Notes: a model not told the origin generated them from the sequence alone. A stretch of DNA of 32,905 nt from an uncultured Lentisphaerota bacterium (GCA_903872565.1 CAIQLG010000497.1:1-32905); one strand, 5' to 3'. Positions 15,148 to 24,539 are shown, numbered from the stretch's first letter. A program made the numbers and translations.

Positions 15148-15661
15148 ATGAAAAATTCTGACGAAAAGAAAATAACTCTTTGGCAAATATTTATTCTTTT
15201 CCTGTGTGTCTATGTTCTGGCATCATTATTTATAGATACCATTTTCATCCTTCCTCCAGAAACATCCAAATTATTGTGGCTTATAGACAATTTGATCTGT
15301 TTTATTTTTATAGGCGATTTTATTTATAATGTTATCACTGCCGAAGATAAACTCAAATATCTGAGGTGGGGCTGGATAGATCTTGTGTCAAGTATTCCGA
15401 ATTTTGGAATCTTGCGCTGGGGGCGTGCTGTCAGGGTAATAAGGATTTTCCGGATACTAAGAGCGATTCGTTCAATTAGGTTAATAGTCAAATTTTTATT
15501 TCAGAACAAGACAAATGCTTTCAGGCGTGGGGCTCTTTGGGACATTTACCGCCTATATCGCCTCAAATTTTATTGAGGCTGAAGAAAAAGGAAATGAATC
15601 TAAAGTCGATGCAATCGCAGAGGGATTAAAAAAGATAAACGAAAGACTTGATAATATTTAA
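15148..15661 (+). pseudogene. Voltage-gated ion channel with pore domain deleted
   Basis: The first 142 codons (15148-15576) encode a full voltage-sensor domain: S1 (WQIFILFLCVYVLASLF), S2 (LLWLIDNLICFIFIGDF), S3 (WGWIDLVSSIPN) and an S4 with regularly spaced arginines (RAVRVIRIFRILRAIRSIR). After FQNKT the frame ends in nonsense. In another frame the sequence resumes with MLSGVGLFGTFTAYIAS and a charged tail ending at TAA 15659-15661, which is the end of an S6 helix and C-terminus of this family. S5, the pore loop with selectivity filter, and the start of S6 are missing. An out-of-frame deletion of some 70-80 codons explains this, so a working pore cannot be made. Confidence 0.8.
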
Positions 15662-15703
15662 GGGAAATTTAAATGAAGCCTTTTTGTTATTCAAGCGGTT
15701 GCT

Positions 15704-15742
15704 TGTTACTATTTGCAATCAGTAACAGACTGTTAGACAGTC
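15704..15742. other. Tandem hairpins upstream of the giant helicase gene
   Basis: TGTTACT (15704-15710) pairs with AGTAACA (15721-15727), directly followed by GACTG-TTAGA-CAGTC (15728-15742). They lie between the channel pseudogene and the Hhe-like gene and could form a terminator-like or regulatory structure; there is no clear T-run. A weak promoter (TTGGGA, 16 nt, TATACA at 15813-15818) follows closer to the gene. Confidence 0.35.
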
Positions 15743-15837
15743 CAATCTAAGATACGGGAGACAGGATATTATAACCAATCCAAGTTAACTTTGGGAAAAA
15801 CTTGCCCATAAATATACAAATCTAACGAGGAAATTGC

Positions 15838-18800
15838 ATGAAAGTGGAAGAATTTGTTAATATAAATCTTGACTATGCAACTTCTGTAAATTATGCAATG
15901 CAGCAGAACGATGTGCCTATAATTCGCAGACTTGAAATCCACAACCAATCCGACCTCCCGTTTCCCAACCTGACAATAGGGATAACAACCACTCCTGTCA
16001 TCATCGCACCAATTTCCATACGCATAGAATCGCTCTTGCCAGAAATCACCGTGGAGTTGCAACGTGATCAGATTAAGACTCTGCTCCTGAGAGATTGTCT
16101 TTCCAGCAAGGAGGAAAGAGAAAAAGGGGAACTATGGGTGGAAATCCAAGCATCTGATAATTCCTGCCTGCTGAAGAAACCATTCCCCTTGGAAGTCTTA
16201 GCTTATAACGAATGGTATGGAATATCCTCTCTTCCTGAAATACTTGCAGCATTTGTAATGCCAAATCAACCAGCGGTCGAATCAATTGTAATGCGAGCCA
16301 CCCAGATATTGAGGGATGGTTCCGGCGATGCAAAAATTGCGGGATATCAGAACAAGGATAGAAAGCGAATATTAACTGAAATAGCTGCACTATACGATGC
16401 TATTGCCGAAACAGGTATTGCATATGTAAATCCCCAACCAAGCTTCGAGCAGACCGGACAAAAAATACGCACACCACTCCAGATAATTTCCAGTAAGCTT
16501 GGCACCTGTCTTGATCTTGCAGTCCTAATGGCTGCAGTTCTTGAGTATGCAGGCTACGCCTCCCTGCTGTTTGTAAAGAAAAATCATGCATTCGCAGGAG
16601 TTTGGCTACAGGACACTTCCTTTGAAACAGCAATCATTTCTTCAGGGCTAACAGCCAAGAAACGTGTTGACCTGGGCGAAATGCTAGTAATTGAAACAAC
16701 GTCTCTCACAGGTACTCCCCCAGCAGGACTTAGGATGTCATGCCAAGTCGCGGACAGGCACTTTTTGCAAATCTCCGAGTTCCATTTCGGCCTTGACATA
16801 AGGATGGCACGCCGGATGGGCATCCGTCCAATTTCGTCAGGACTGGAGACTGACAACACGGATAAATTCAATTTAGGGCAGGATACCGTATCTCCGATAC
16901 CCTCTCTGCCTACCCCTGAAATGCCTTTTGTCCCTCCTATTGACGATGACTTTAGCAGCCCCACAGGCCAGACTCAAACCAGACTTGAACGGTGGAAACG
17001 CAAATTACTGGATCTGACAAGACGCAATCTGCTGCTTAATTTCAGAGAAAGTCTAAAAAGTGTGCATCTACTCTGCAAGGATATTCCGTCACTTGAAGAT
17101 GCCCTCGCAAATGGCAGGGAGTTCACCCTGCTCCCATCGCCTAATGTGATGTCGGAAAGTGATCCCCGCAGTGCCAACCAACATATAGAGGAGACAGGAG
17201 TCGATGCTCTGAATATATTTCTAATGTCCCAGATGAAAGAAGGGCGTATCCACACATCGCACACCCAGGAAGAGCTCCAGAAACGACTGCTGGAAATTAG
17301 TCGTACAGACAGGGTCAATCTCGAGGAATCGGGCGCAAATACAGTTTTTCTTGCACTCGGATTTCTCCGGTGGTTTGAAGCTGATGAAAGTGACATTGGA
17401 AATTTAGCTCCGATAATACTGATACCTTTGAGAATTGAAAGGCGTTCTGTCCGCGAGGGATTCCGAATAAGCATGCTCGATGAGGAGTCCCGTATAAATG
17501 TGACAATGCTGGAAAAAATGAAGTCGGATTTCGGGCTTGACATTCCAGGGCTCGAACCACTTCCGGAAGATGATTTCGGGCTCGATATAAGACTCATACT
17601 CCACAGAGTCAGAGATGCCGTAAAAAATTTTGAAAGATGGGACGTAGTGGAAGATGCATGCATATCAATACTGACATTCAACAAGTTTTTAATGTGGCAG
17701 GATCTTGAGTACCATGTGGATCTGCTCCAGAACAATAAGATAGTCAAGCACCTTCTTGAGACACCTGAAGTCCCATTCCCAGTTTCTGGGAGCACACCGT
17801 CCTCCGAAGAACTAGATCAGATTTCAAAACCTTCGGACGTTTACTGTCCACTTGACGCAGATTCTTCACAACTTACCGCAGTACTTACAGCAGAAAATGG
17901 TGTCAGCTTTGTGCTCCAGGGCCCCCCTGGCACAGGTAAGTCACAGACAATTGCTAATCTGATAGCCCATTGCATGACAAAGGGTAAACGGGTGCTTTTC
18001 GTTTCTGAAAAAATGGCAGCACTCAATGTTGTAAAAAAGAGACTTGAGAATGTTGGAATAGGTCCGTTCTGCTTGGAACTTCACTCCAAAAAAGCGAATA
18101 AAAATGATTTCCGCCGACAGCTCGATGAGGTTCTGCAACTTGAGCGTTGCATTGAGCCAGACGAGTGGGGACGGAAAACCGGACAGATGGAAAACGACAG
18201 GAAAGACTTGAACGAATATGTCACCGCTCTACATTCAACTCGGTCTTTCGGCCACAGTGCCTATTGGGCTCTGTCGCGGATGATAGATATGCGTGAGATT
18301 CCTGAAGCTGAAGGTGATTTCGGGCAAATTTCTCAGATGACTCCAGAAAAGGCTGACATTGTCATATCGCAATCGCGAAAATTACAGGCCGCCGCTGAAA
18401 CGACAGATGTAGGACCGGAACATCCGCTAAGAGAACTTAGGATAAGCACCTGGAGACTGGGGCTGGAATCAACGCTGATTAAAACCTTCGATCTCCTTAC
18501 CGCAGCTTCTGATGAGCTTGAACAGGCGGCATCCGTGGCACTTGACCAACTTCATCTCGGCTCCTCAAAATGGAGCAGATACATATTGGGGTTCGGCTCC
18601 GACTTGTGTGCATGCCTCCTTGATTGTCCGGCGATAGAGCCGGTGCTGGTTTTGGCAAAAGACTGGCGTGGAACAAGGCCGGCGTTGATAGAACTGATAG
18701 AGCATGGCAGAAAGCGAGACGAGATTGAAGAAAAGCTTTTCAAAATATATTCTTCCAGCATTCTGAACCTTCCCCTGGAACAAATGCTTCACGATCTTTC

Positions 18801-21798
18801 AGAAAGTAGGAATAACAATTTTTTTATGTCATGGTATCATTCTTTCAGGGCAAGGCTAATATTGAATAAACATATGAAAATTAAACAAAAGATTGCCACT
18901 GAACTTATGATTAAACATATTCAGATGGCAATAGAGCTTCTTTCCCATAAAGGCAAAATAGAAAAATCTTCCGTTCTGGGTTCCCTCTTCGGTAGCCATT
19001 GGAATAATTCCCGTCCTGACTGGAACAGCCTTCAGCGCCAGGTCGAATGGTTATCACGCTTCAAGGAGTTACTTGCCAGTACCGTGACGGCAAATCCCGA
19101 TGAAACAATTCGGACACAGAACTTCTGGTCTTCTTTTGCATGCGAAAAACGAGAGCTTTTGGATGCCCAGGCACCTTTAGGTCGATCCTTTGCGCTTTTC
19201 TGTGAGAAGATGAAGACCTTTAAATCTATTTTCGATGAAGTTGTATCGCTCGTACAGCCAAGCCCCGAGAGCCTTATAATTTCCATATCCGAAGACGATC
19301 ATCTTACGACAATCAGAAGTTCCGTGAACCGCTGGAAGGAAGGGTTTAAGGAACTGCGTGCATGGTGCTCTTATCAGATATCACGCCGTGAGGCCGTGTC
19401 TCTTGGACTTGGAACTTCGATAAATATGATAGAACGTGGAGATTCTTCGCCAGAGTTGTTCACAAGGCTCTGTGAAAAATCATTTGCCCGCTGGTGTCTG
19501 AAGGAGATTTTCAACGAGGATCAGGTTTTTGCCAGATTTTTTGGAGTGGAACATGATCGGAAGATAGTGTCTTTCAGAGAGCTTGATGATGCAATCAGGG
19601 ATCTCACGAGATTGACAGTATTTGCCCATCTTACAAAGCGCCTTCCAAGACAGACGATTGAGAACGACCGCCTTAAAAGCTCCGAGACAGGCATAATAAA
19701 AAGGTTTGTCAAAGGCGCAAGAATCTCAATCCGCCAGATGTTCAGAGAATGTCCCGATGCACTTGCCAGATTGAAACCGTGTGTTCTTATGAGCCCCCTC
19801 TCCGTCGCACAATATCTCGGCCCCGATTTTCCAAGATTCGACATAGTTGTATTTGACGAGGCGTCCCAGATGCCCCCATGGGATGCTATTGGTGCTATCG
19901 CACGAGGCGACCAGCTGATAGTTGTAGGAGATTCAAAACAGCTTCCTCCGACTGTTTTCTTCGAGAAAGCCGTATCAGAAGACGATGCCCCTGCTGAATC
20001 AAAGTTCTACGATCTCGAAAGTATCCTTGACGAATGTCAGGCGTGCCATCTGCCAGTCCATTCACTTAGATGGCACTACAGAAGCAGACATGAAAGTCTC
20101 ATCTCCTTCAGCAATGAACATTATTATTACAATGACCTTCTTACATTTCCTTCGGCTGGGAACAAAGTTGACGGTCTCGGTGTAATCATGCACGAAGTGC
20201 CTTCTGGCATCTATGATGCAAGCAAAAACCGTACCAACAAGGCCGAGGCGGAAGCCCTAGTCAACGAAATAGTTACACGGCTCAAAAATCCTTCTCAAAA
20301 GAACTACTCCATCGGCGTTGTAACATTCAGCGTCACCCAGCAGAGACTGATTGAGGACATGCTTGAGGATGCAAGACAAAAAAATCCTGACATAGACACC
20401 TACTTCACCGGAAATGTCGCTGAACCGGTTTTTGTCAAAAATCTGGAGACGGTTCAAGGCGATGAAAGAGATGTAATTTTATTTTCAATATGTTATGGCC
20501 CCAACCGCGATGGAAAAGTTGACATGAGATTTGGCCCCCTGAATAATAAGGGAGGAGAACGACGACTAAATGTCGCAATCACAAGGGCAAGAAGGCAGCT
20601 AATCGTTTTTTCCACCTTGCGTCCCGACCAGATTGATCTCAGGAGAACTAACGCCAATGGAGTAAGAGACCTCAAGGATTTTCTACTTTTTGCTTCGAGG
20701 GGAGGTGTACTTGATCGGAAATCTGCGATGCCAGGCATTAAGGGTTCTGAATCTCCTTTTGAAGAGGAAGTGCGCCGAATGCTGACGGAACGTGGATGGG
20801 AGATCGATACTCAGATAGGATGTTCCGGATATCGTATTGATCTTGGAGTCAGACACCCTGCATATAAGGGATATTATGTTCTCGGGATTGAATGCGATGG
20901 AGCCTCTTATCATTCGGCCAAAACAGCAAGAGATCGCGATCATCTTCGTCAGGCAGTCCTTCTCAGCTTAGGATGGCGCCTTATCAGGGTTTGGTCAACA
21001 GACTGGTGGCTAAACAGAAACAAGGAAATAGAAAGGCTGGACAAGGAAATAAAAGCAGCAATTTTGGCATTCAATCCTGAACTAATAGCAGAGACTGGAG
21101 ACATGGTGAATAAAACACACGACCCTGTTCCATCTGTTGCACTTTCTACAATTGCGACAACTTTTGCAGACTCTCAATTATTGCGTGAAAAAATATTAGA
21201 TCTAAACGGTGACGGAATTCCCGACCTGCCTAGTCAAACTCTTTATAAACGTGCAACTCTGCCAGACTTCTCACACAGATCCGAACACTTCTATGAGGCC
21301 ACCTCATTACGGGATATTAGCGAAGAAATAGAGAACATAATGAAAACGGAGTCTCCAATAAATGTCGACCTACTAGTCACGCGCATAGCAGGCACTTGGG
21401 CTTTACAGCGAGTAAAAGGAAAAGTTATGGAAAGAGTTACGGCAATCGCCATAAATAGTGGATTTCGTATTCTAAGGACAAAAGATCGTCAGTTCTTCTG
21501 GCGGAATGACCAAAATGATTGTACATATCAAGGTTTTAGAGTACCTGATCCCAATGATGATTTTATAAGGGATGCTGATCAGATTCCACAACAGGAGGTG
21601 GCAAACGCCACACATGAAATGTTGAAGGAACATATAAGCCTTAACCGGGAGGATCTTCTTAAGGGGCTTGCGAGACTTTTTGGATTTTCCAGGATTGGAG
21701 CTAGGGTTCGCCAGGCAATGGAAGAGGGGATTGACCTTTATTTCGAAAGAAATGCGGAAAATAATCTCACATTGCATAAGAAATCTCAAGGGGACTAA
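15838..21798 (+). CDS. Giant DUF4011-helicase-Vsr-like nuclease defence protein (Hhe-like)
   Basis: A single 1986-residue protein. An N-terminal region includes a transglutaminase-like segment (Cys224 in LGTCLDLAVL, His250 in KNHAFAGVW). A DUF4011 domain starts near residue 379 (LERWKRKLLDLTRRNLLLNF). A split superfamily 1 helicase follows: Walker A GPPGTGKS (695-702), DEAS (1340-1343), GDSKQLPPT (1364-1372), HYRSRHE, TVQGDERDV and NVAITRARR (1578-1586). Next is a PD-(D/E)xK nuclease of the Vsr/MTES_1575 type (Asp1668, Glu1685-x-Asp1687, YHSAKTARDRDHLRQ, RVWSTDWW), and a C-terminal DUF3320 domain with a helical tail. The layout matches single-gene anti-phage candidates called Hhe. GAGGA precedes the ATG. 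The frame is intact, so it is probably functional; the trigger and target are unknown. Confidence 0.88.
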   Translation: MKVEEFVNINLDYATSVNYAMQQNDVPIIRRLEIHNQSDLPFPNLTIGITTTPVIIAPISIRIESLLPEITVELQRDQIKTLLLRDCLSSKEEREKGELWVEIQASDNSCLLKKPFPLEVLAYNEWYGISSLPEILAAFVMPNQPAVESIVMRATQILRDGSGDAKIAGYQNKDRKRILTEIAALYDAIAETGIAYVNPQPSFEQTGQKIRTPLQIISSKLGTCLDLAVLMAAVLEYAGYASLLFVKKNHAFAGVWLQDTSFETAIISSGLTAKKRVDLGEMLVIETTSLTGTPPAGLRMSCQVADRHFLQISEFHFGLDIRMARRMGIRPISSGLETDNTDKFNLGQDTVSPIPSLPTPEMPFVPPIDDDFSSPTGQTQTRLERWKRKLLDLTRRNLLLNFRESLKSVHLLCKDIPSLEDALANGREFTLLPSPNVMSESDPRSANQHIEETGVDALNIFLMSQMKEGRIHTSHTQEELQKRLLEISRTDRVNLEESGANTVFLALGFLRWFEADESDIGNLAPIILIPLRIERRSVREGFRISMLDEESRINVTMLEKMKSDFGLDIPGLEPLPEDDFGLDIRLILHRVRDAVKNFERWDVVEDACISILTFNKFLMWQDLEYHVDLLQNNKIVKHLLETPEVPFPVSGSTPSSEELDQISKPSDVYCPLDADSSQLTAVLTAENGVSFVLQGPPGTGKSQTIANLIAHCMTKGKRVLFVSEKMAALNVVKKRLENVGIGPFCLELHSKKANKNDFRRQLDEVLQLERCIEPDEWGRKTGQMENDRKDLNEYVTALHSTRSFGHSAYWALSRMIDMREIPEAEGDFGQISQMTPEKADIVISQSRKLQAAAETTDVGPEHPLRELRISTWRLGLESTLIKTFDLLTAASDELEQAASVALDQLHLGSSKWSRYILGFGSDLCACLLDCPAIEPVLVLAKDWRGTRPALIELIEHGRKRDEIEEKLFKIYSSSILNLPLEQMLHDLSESRNNNFFMSWYHSFRARLILNKHMKIKQKIATELMIKHIQMAIELLSHKGKIEKSSVLGSLFGSHWNNSRPDWNSLQRQVEWLSRFKELLASTVTANPDETIRTQNFWSSFACEKRELLDAQAPLGRSFALFCEKMKTFKSIFDEVVSLVQPSPESLIISISEDDHLTTIRSSVNRWKEGFKELRAWCSYQISRREAVSLGLGTSINMIERGDSSPELFTRLCEKSFARWCLKEIFNEDQVFARFFGVEHDRKIVSFRELDDAIRDLTRLTVFAHLTKRLPRQTIENDRLKSSETGIIKRFVKGARISIRQMFRECPDALARLKPCVLMSPLSVAQYLGPDFPRFDIVVFDEASQMPPWDAIGAIARGDQLIVVGDSKQLPPTVFFEKAVSEDDAPAESKFYDLESILDECQACHLPVHSLRWHYRSRHESLISFSNEHYYYNDLLTFPSAGNKVDGLGVIMHEVPSGIYDASKNRTNKAEAEALVNEIVTRLKNPSQKNYSIGVVTFSVTQQRLIEDMLEDARQKNPDIDTYFTGNVAEPVFVKNLETVQGDERDVILFSICYGPNRDGKVDMRFGPLNNKGGERRLNVAITRARRQLIVFSTLRPDQIDLRRTNANGVRDLKDFLLFASRGGVLDRKSAMPGIKGSESPFEEEVRRMLTERGWEIDTQIGCSGYRIDLGVRHPAYKGYYVLGIECDGASYHSAKTARDRDHLRQAVLLSLGWRLIRVWSTDWWLNRNKEIERLDKEIKAAILAFNPELIAETGDMVNKTHDPVPSVALSTIATTFADSQLLREKILDLNGDGIPDLPSQTLYKRATLPDFSHRSEHFYEATSLRDISEEIENIMKTESPINVDLLVTRIAGTWALQRVKGKVMERVTAIAINSGFRILRTKDRQFFWRNDQNDCTYQGFRVPDPNDDFIRDADQIPQQEVANATHEMLKEHISLNREDLLKGLARLFGFSRIGARVRQAMEEGIDLYFERNAENNLTLHKKSQGD

Positions 21799-21884
21799 TT
21801 TGAAATTTGCGAACCAATGAAATTTGTGTCGGAAAATTAGTTGCGGTGCAAGCTGCTCTAAGGTATTTTATGTGGTTAGAACTT

Positions 21885-21974
21885 AATGTCGCTAAGTTAA
21901 GCATCAAACTATGGAAAAAGACACACGCTAAAGCCGTGAACTCCAACGGTTTTTCCTCTTATCTTAGCGACATT
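21885..21974. repeat. Nested hairpin element (copy 2 of the dispersed repeat)
   Basis: The 353-bp spacer 21799-22151 contains perfect 12-bp outer arms AATGTCGCTAAG (21885-21896) and CTTAGCGACATT (21963-21974), then inner arms GGAAAAA (21913-21919) and TTTTTCC (21950-21956). The core at 21924-21947 carries the 24-nt repeat also found at 7788-7811 (one mismatch; it includes GCCGTGAACTCCAAC). Near-direct repeats GGTTAGAACTT (21874) and GGTTGGAACTT (21976) flank the element. The rest of the spacer is AT-rich. Confidence 0.7.
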
Positions 21975-22033
21975 CGGTTGGAACTTTAATATGGAAATTG
22001 GACAGGATTTGCAGGATTAACACCAAATCTTTT

Positions 22034-22132
22034 TATCTATTCAATATCTATTCATAATTTATTTGCATTATTAATTTATTATATTACATTATAGATAGTT
22101 ATATATATTTATTAGCATATTTTATCTATTCA
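22034..22132 (+). promoter_or_regulatory. Three direct repeats upstream of the HipA-like gene (candidate operator)
   Basis: The sequence TATCTATTCA occurs exactly three times, at 22034-22043, 22045-22054 and 22123-22132, in extremely AT-rich DNA before the ATG at 22152. The first two copies are 11 bp apart, about one helical turn, and so lie on the same DNA face. The downstream gene begins with a helix-turn-helix, which makes these likely autoregulatory sites. Confidence 0.5.
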
Positions 22133-22151
22133 TTATATATCGTGGATTATT

Positions 22152-23537
22152 ATGGACAGGCAAGAGGCGATAGTTGAATTCGAATTCAGACGAAGAGGAG
22201 CTCTAACAACAAAGGAGCTGGCTGCGGCATTGGCTGTAAGTCAGCCAACAGTGTCGCGACTTCTCACCAGTTTCAAAGGTCCTAGGATTCACCGCATGGG
22301 AGGTGCGAGATCGACTCGTTATGCACTTTCGCGCAATATTCCGGCTCTTGGCTCAGACTGGCCTATTTATGAGATAGATTTTGATGGGAAAACACATCTC
22401 ATAGGAAATCTCCATGCTTTAGAGGCGAAACAGTGGTTTTTCGAACAGAAGGTCCCATGGGGTACGTTGAGAGGAGAGGAGTTTCCATACGGACTTTACC
22501 CCGACTTTCCCTGGTTCCTGGACGATCTACGCCCCCGGGGATTCCTTGGCAGGGCGTTCGCTCTAAAATATGGAAAGCTCCTAGGCTTGTCCGCTGATCC
22601 GCGCGCCTGGATGGCAGACGATGTATTGTCCGCCCTTCTCCGATATGGCCGGAACCTCCAGGGTTCCTTCGTTATAGGGGAGGAAATGCTGTCCGCAGTA
22701 CAGGAAAGCATGCTTGGGAATCAGGATATGTTGGCTTCTGCCTCCCGGACCAAGGCTTATCCTTCGATGGCGGATGCAATAATTGCCGGGGAATGGCCCG
22801 GCTCATCTGCCGCAGGTGAACAGCCAAAATTCACTGCCTGTATAAAAGATGGCCGATCAATCCGCCACGTCATCGTCAAGTTCAATGGGGATAGAGGGCG
22901 CCCTGAAGACATTCGCTGGGCTGATTTGCTTGTAGCCGAGCAACTGGCCTCAAGTATTCTTTCAGATGCTGGAATAACCGCCTCAAAAACTCAGCTGATT
23001 ACGGCTGGCGGACGCCATTTCCTGGAATCTGCAAGGTTCGACCGCGTGGGTGCTTATGGTAGGAAAGGACTCGTTTCACTTGCCGCACTAGATGCCGCTT
23101 TCCTTGGCTATCCGGATACTCCTTGGACCGTTGCTGCAGAAAAACTGCAACGAACAGGATGGCTCAGCTCCGGGGATGCAGACAGGCTGTCAGCTCTATG
23201 GTGGTTCGGCACACTGATTGGCAATACAGATATGCACTACGGGAATATAAGCCTTTATCTTGAAAGGAATCGTCCTATTTCACTGGCTCCATCCTACGAT
23301 ATGCTCCCCATGCTCTATCGTCCGAATATCGAGGGCAGTCTGCCGGACCGTCCAATTACACCTCCTCCTCCGCCACCCGAATCCATCAAATGCTGGTCTC
23401 GCGCCAGCGCTCTTGCATCGACTTTTTGGACCAGCCTCTCGAAATCTTCAGATGTTTCATCAGCATTCAGGAAAATAGCCAAGCAGAACCTTGACTCCAT
23501 CTCCAAATATAACAAGCAGTTCAGTCAATTCTCATAG
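22152..23537 (+). CDS. yjjJ: HTH-HipA fusion kinase (YjjJ-like toxin)
   Basis: A 461-residue protein that joins a DNA-binding domain to a HipA-type Ser/Thr kinase, as in E. coli YjjJ. Residues about 5-58 form a winged helix (LTTKELAAALAVSQPTVSRLL). The kinase follows, with the Gly-rich GSSAAGEQPKF loop (217-227), ATP-binding Lys243 in HVIVKF, RFDR (295-298), the catalytic loop NTDMHYGN (358-365; Asp360, Asn365) and Asp383 in APSYDM. A proline run (PPPPPP) follows the kinase core. There is no separate hipB; the fused HTH may do that job. Only a weak ribosome binding site is seen. HipA kinases cause growth arrest by phosphorylating a translation factor or tRNA synthetase; the substrate here is unknown. 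The gene overlaps the convergent deacetylase gene by 6 nt. Confidence 0.87.
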   Translation: MDRQEAIVEFEFRRRGALTTKELAAALAVSQPTVSRLLTSFKGPRIHRMGGARSTRYALSRNIPALGSDWPIYEIDFDGKTHLIGNLHALEAKQWFFEQKVPWGTLRGEEFPYGLYPDFPWFLDDLRPRGFLGRAFALKYGKLLGLSADPRAWMADDVLSALLRYGRNLQGSFVIGEEMLSAVQESMLGNQDMLASASRTKAYPSMADAIIAGEWPGSSAAGEQPKFTACIKDGRSIRHVIVKFNGDRGRPEDIRWADLLVAEQLASSILSDAGITASKTQLITAGGRHFLESARFDRVGAYGRKGLVSLAALDAAFLGYPDTPWTVAAEKLQRTGWLSSGDADRLSALWWFGTLIGNTDMHYGNISLYLERNRPISLAPSYDMLPMLYRPNIEGSLPDRPITPPPPPPESIKCWSRASALASTFWTSLSKSSDVSSAFRKIAKQNLDSISKYNKQFSQFS

Positions 23538-24539
23538 CACCTTTCTTATCGGCAGGAGCAGACTGTTGGTGAAACATATGTTCTGCAGTTTGAATTCGGC
23601 CAATTTGTCTGGTGCGGGGATGCGTGGGATCATATGCGGATCTGTTTTTTCAGTGGCCGGTGATTTTTCGGTTGAGAAGAGCATTTTGAATCCGCATTCG
23701 AGGGCAATTTTAATGCTGGTGTCGCTGAATTGTCCCCAGGTCCAGAAAAGGGAATCCGTTTCGACATTTAGATTCTTCCTGAGTTTCCTTTTGCACTCGG
23801 AAAAGTCATCTCTCAATCTTTTTTCAAACTCCTTTTCGGTCTCCAGAATTTTAATTGGGTTTTCAAAGTTTCTGCAAATCTCCAGTCTTTTGGCATTATT
23901 CCGCGAATTTCGCAGTTTATCCCTGAATTCATCGGAAAGGGTGCTTCTTGGAGAACATAGCGTGCTTATAAACTTGGCTCTTGGTGCACCTTCGAACGGG
24001 GATTCTCCCAGGGCATACTCCATTAGCCAGTGTTTATTTTCCGGATAGAAGCCCTTTATGTCGTCGAACGAGTGATAGCATCCGAGATGGGAATTCCCAT
24101 GCGCCTGGATGTCCCATATCCCGCTTTTTTTCATTTCAGCAAGCTCGTTCCATGTGAGGAATGATGAAAAATCGGTTTTTTTGGTGGCGAGTTCCAGTGC
24201 ACTCTTGGAACTTATTATTTCATAGTTTTTCTCGTTTCTTACTACTTTAAGATTTTCATTAACAAGGCCGGTGTTTACAGCGATGACGGCTTTTGCCGCG
24301 AATTTCGCAAGAATTGGAGTGGCCCAAATCAGATTGTCGGCCCAGCCGTCGTCGAATGTCAACATTACGATTTTTCTTTTTTTCTGACGGGGATTTTGAA
24401 AAAATTCTTTGAGACCTTCGGTGTCAATAAATTCATATCCTGATTTTTTCAGATATCCCATCTGTTTCTCAAATACGCCGGTGCTTACGGCTGCAGAACC
24501 ATCATCAGGCAGAATTCGGTGGTAATACCATATAATCAT
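23532..24539 (-). CDS. Polysaccharide deacetylase-family protein (NodB fold)
   Basis: A NodB-homology hydrolase that would remove N-acetyl groups from a sugar polymer using a metal. With the start at 24539 it has 335 residues. MLTFDDGWADN (catalytic Asp63 and metal-binding Asp64) and the metal-binding His-x3-His, HGNSH (147-151), are visible, and an opening IIWYYHRILPDDG is typical. There is no signal peptide, so it may act in the cytoplasm or be exported otherwise. A long charged insert (about 205-275) is unusual. The ATG at 24539 overlaps the corA stop (ATGA). The ATG at 24545 has closer spacing to AAAAGGA and is equally possible. Confidence 0.82.
   Translation of the reverse strand: MIIWYYHRILPDDGSAAVSTGVFEKQMGYLKKSGYEFIDTEGLKEFFQNPRQKKRKIVMLTFDDGWADNLIWATPILAKFAAKAVIAVNTGLVNENLKVVRNEKNYEIISSKSALELATKKTDFSSFLTWNELAEMKKSGIWDIQAHGNSHLGCYHSFDDIKGFYPENKHWLMEYALGESPFEGAPRAKFISTLCSPRSTLSDEFRDKLRNSRNNAKRLEICRNFENPIKILETEKEFEKRLRDDFSECKRKLRKNLNVETDSLFWTWGQFSDTSIKIALECGFKMLFSTEKSPATEKTDPHMIPRIPAPDKLAEFKLQNICFTNSLLLPIRKVL

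Noticed and set aside
14899-15186. Minus-strand ORF of 95 codons
   Set aside because: It is antisense to the more protein-like plus-strand fragment, overlaps the start of the channel gene, and shows no family pattern or ribosome binding site.
21807-21989. 60-codon plus-strand ORF after the giant gene
   Set aside because: It runs through the hairpin repeat, has no protein-like pattern and no ribosome binding site.
23491-24048. 185-codon plus-strand ORF
   Set aside because: It lies antisense to the polysaccharide deacetylase, whose catalytic motifs are clear; its composition is that of a shadow frame.
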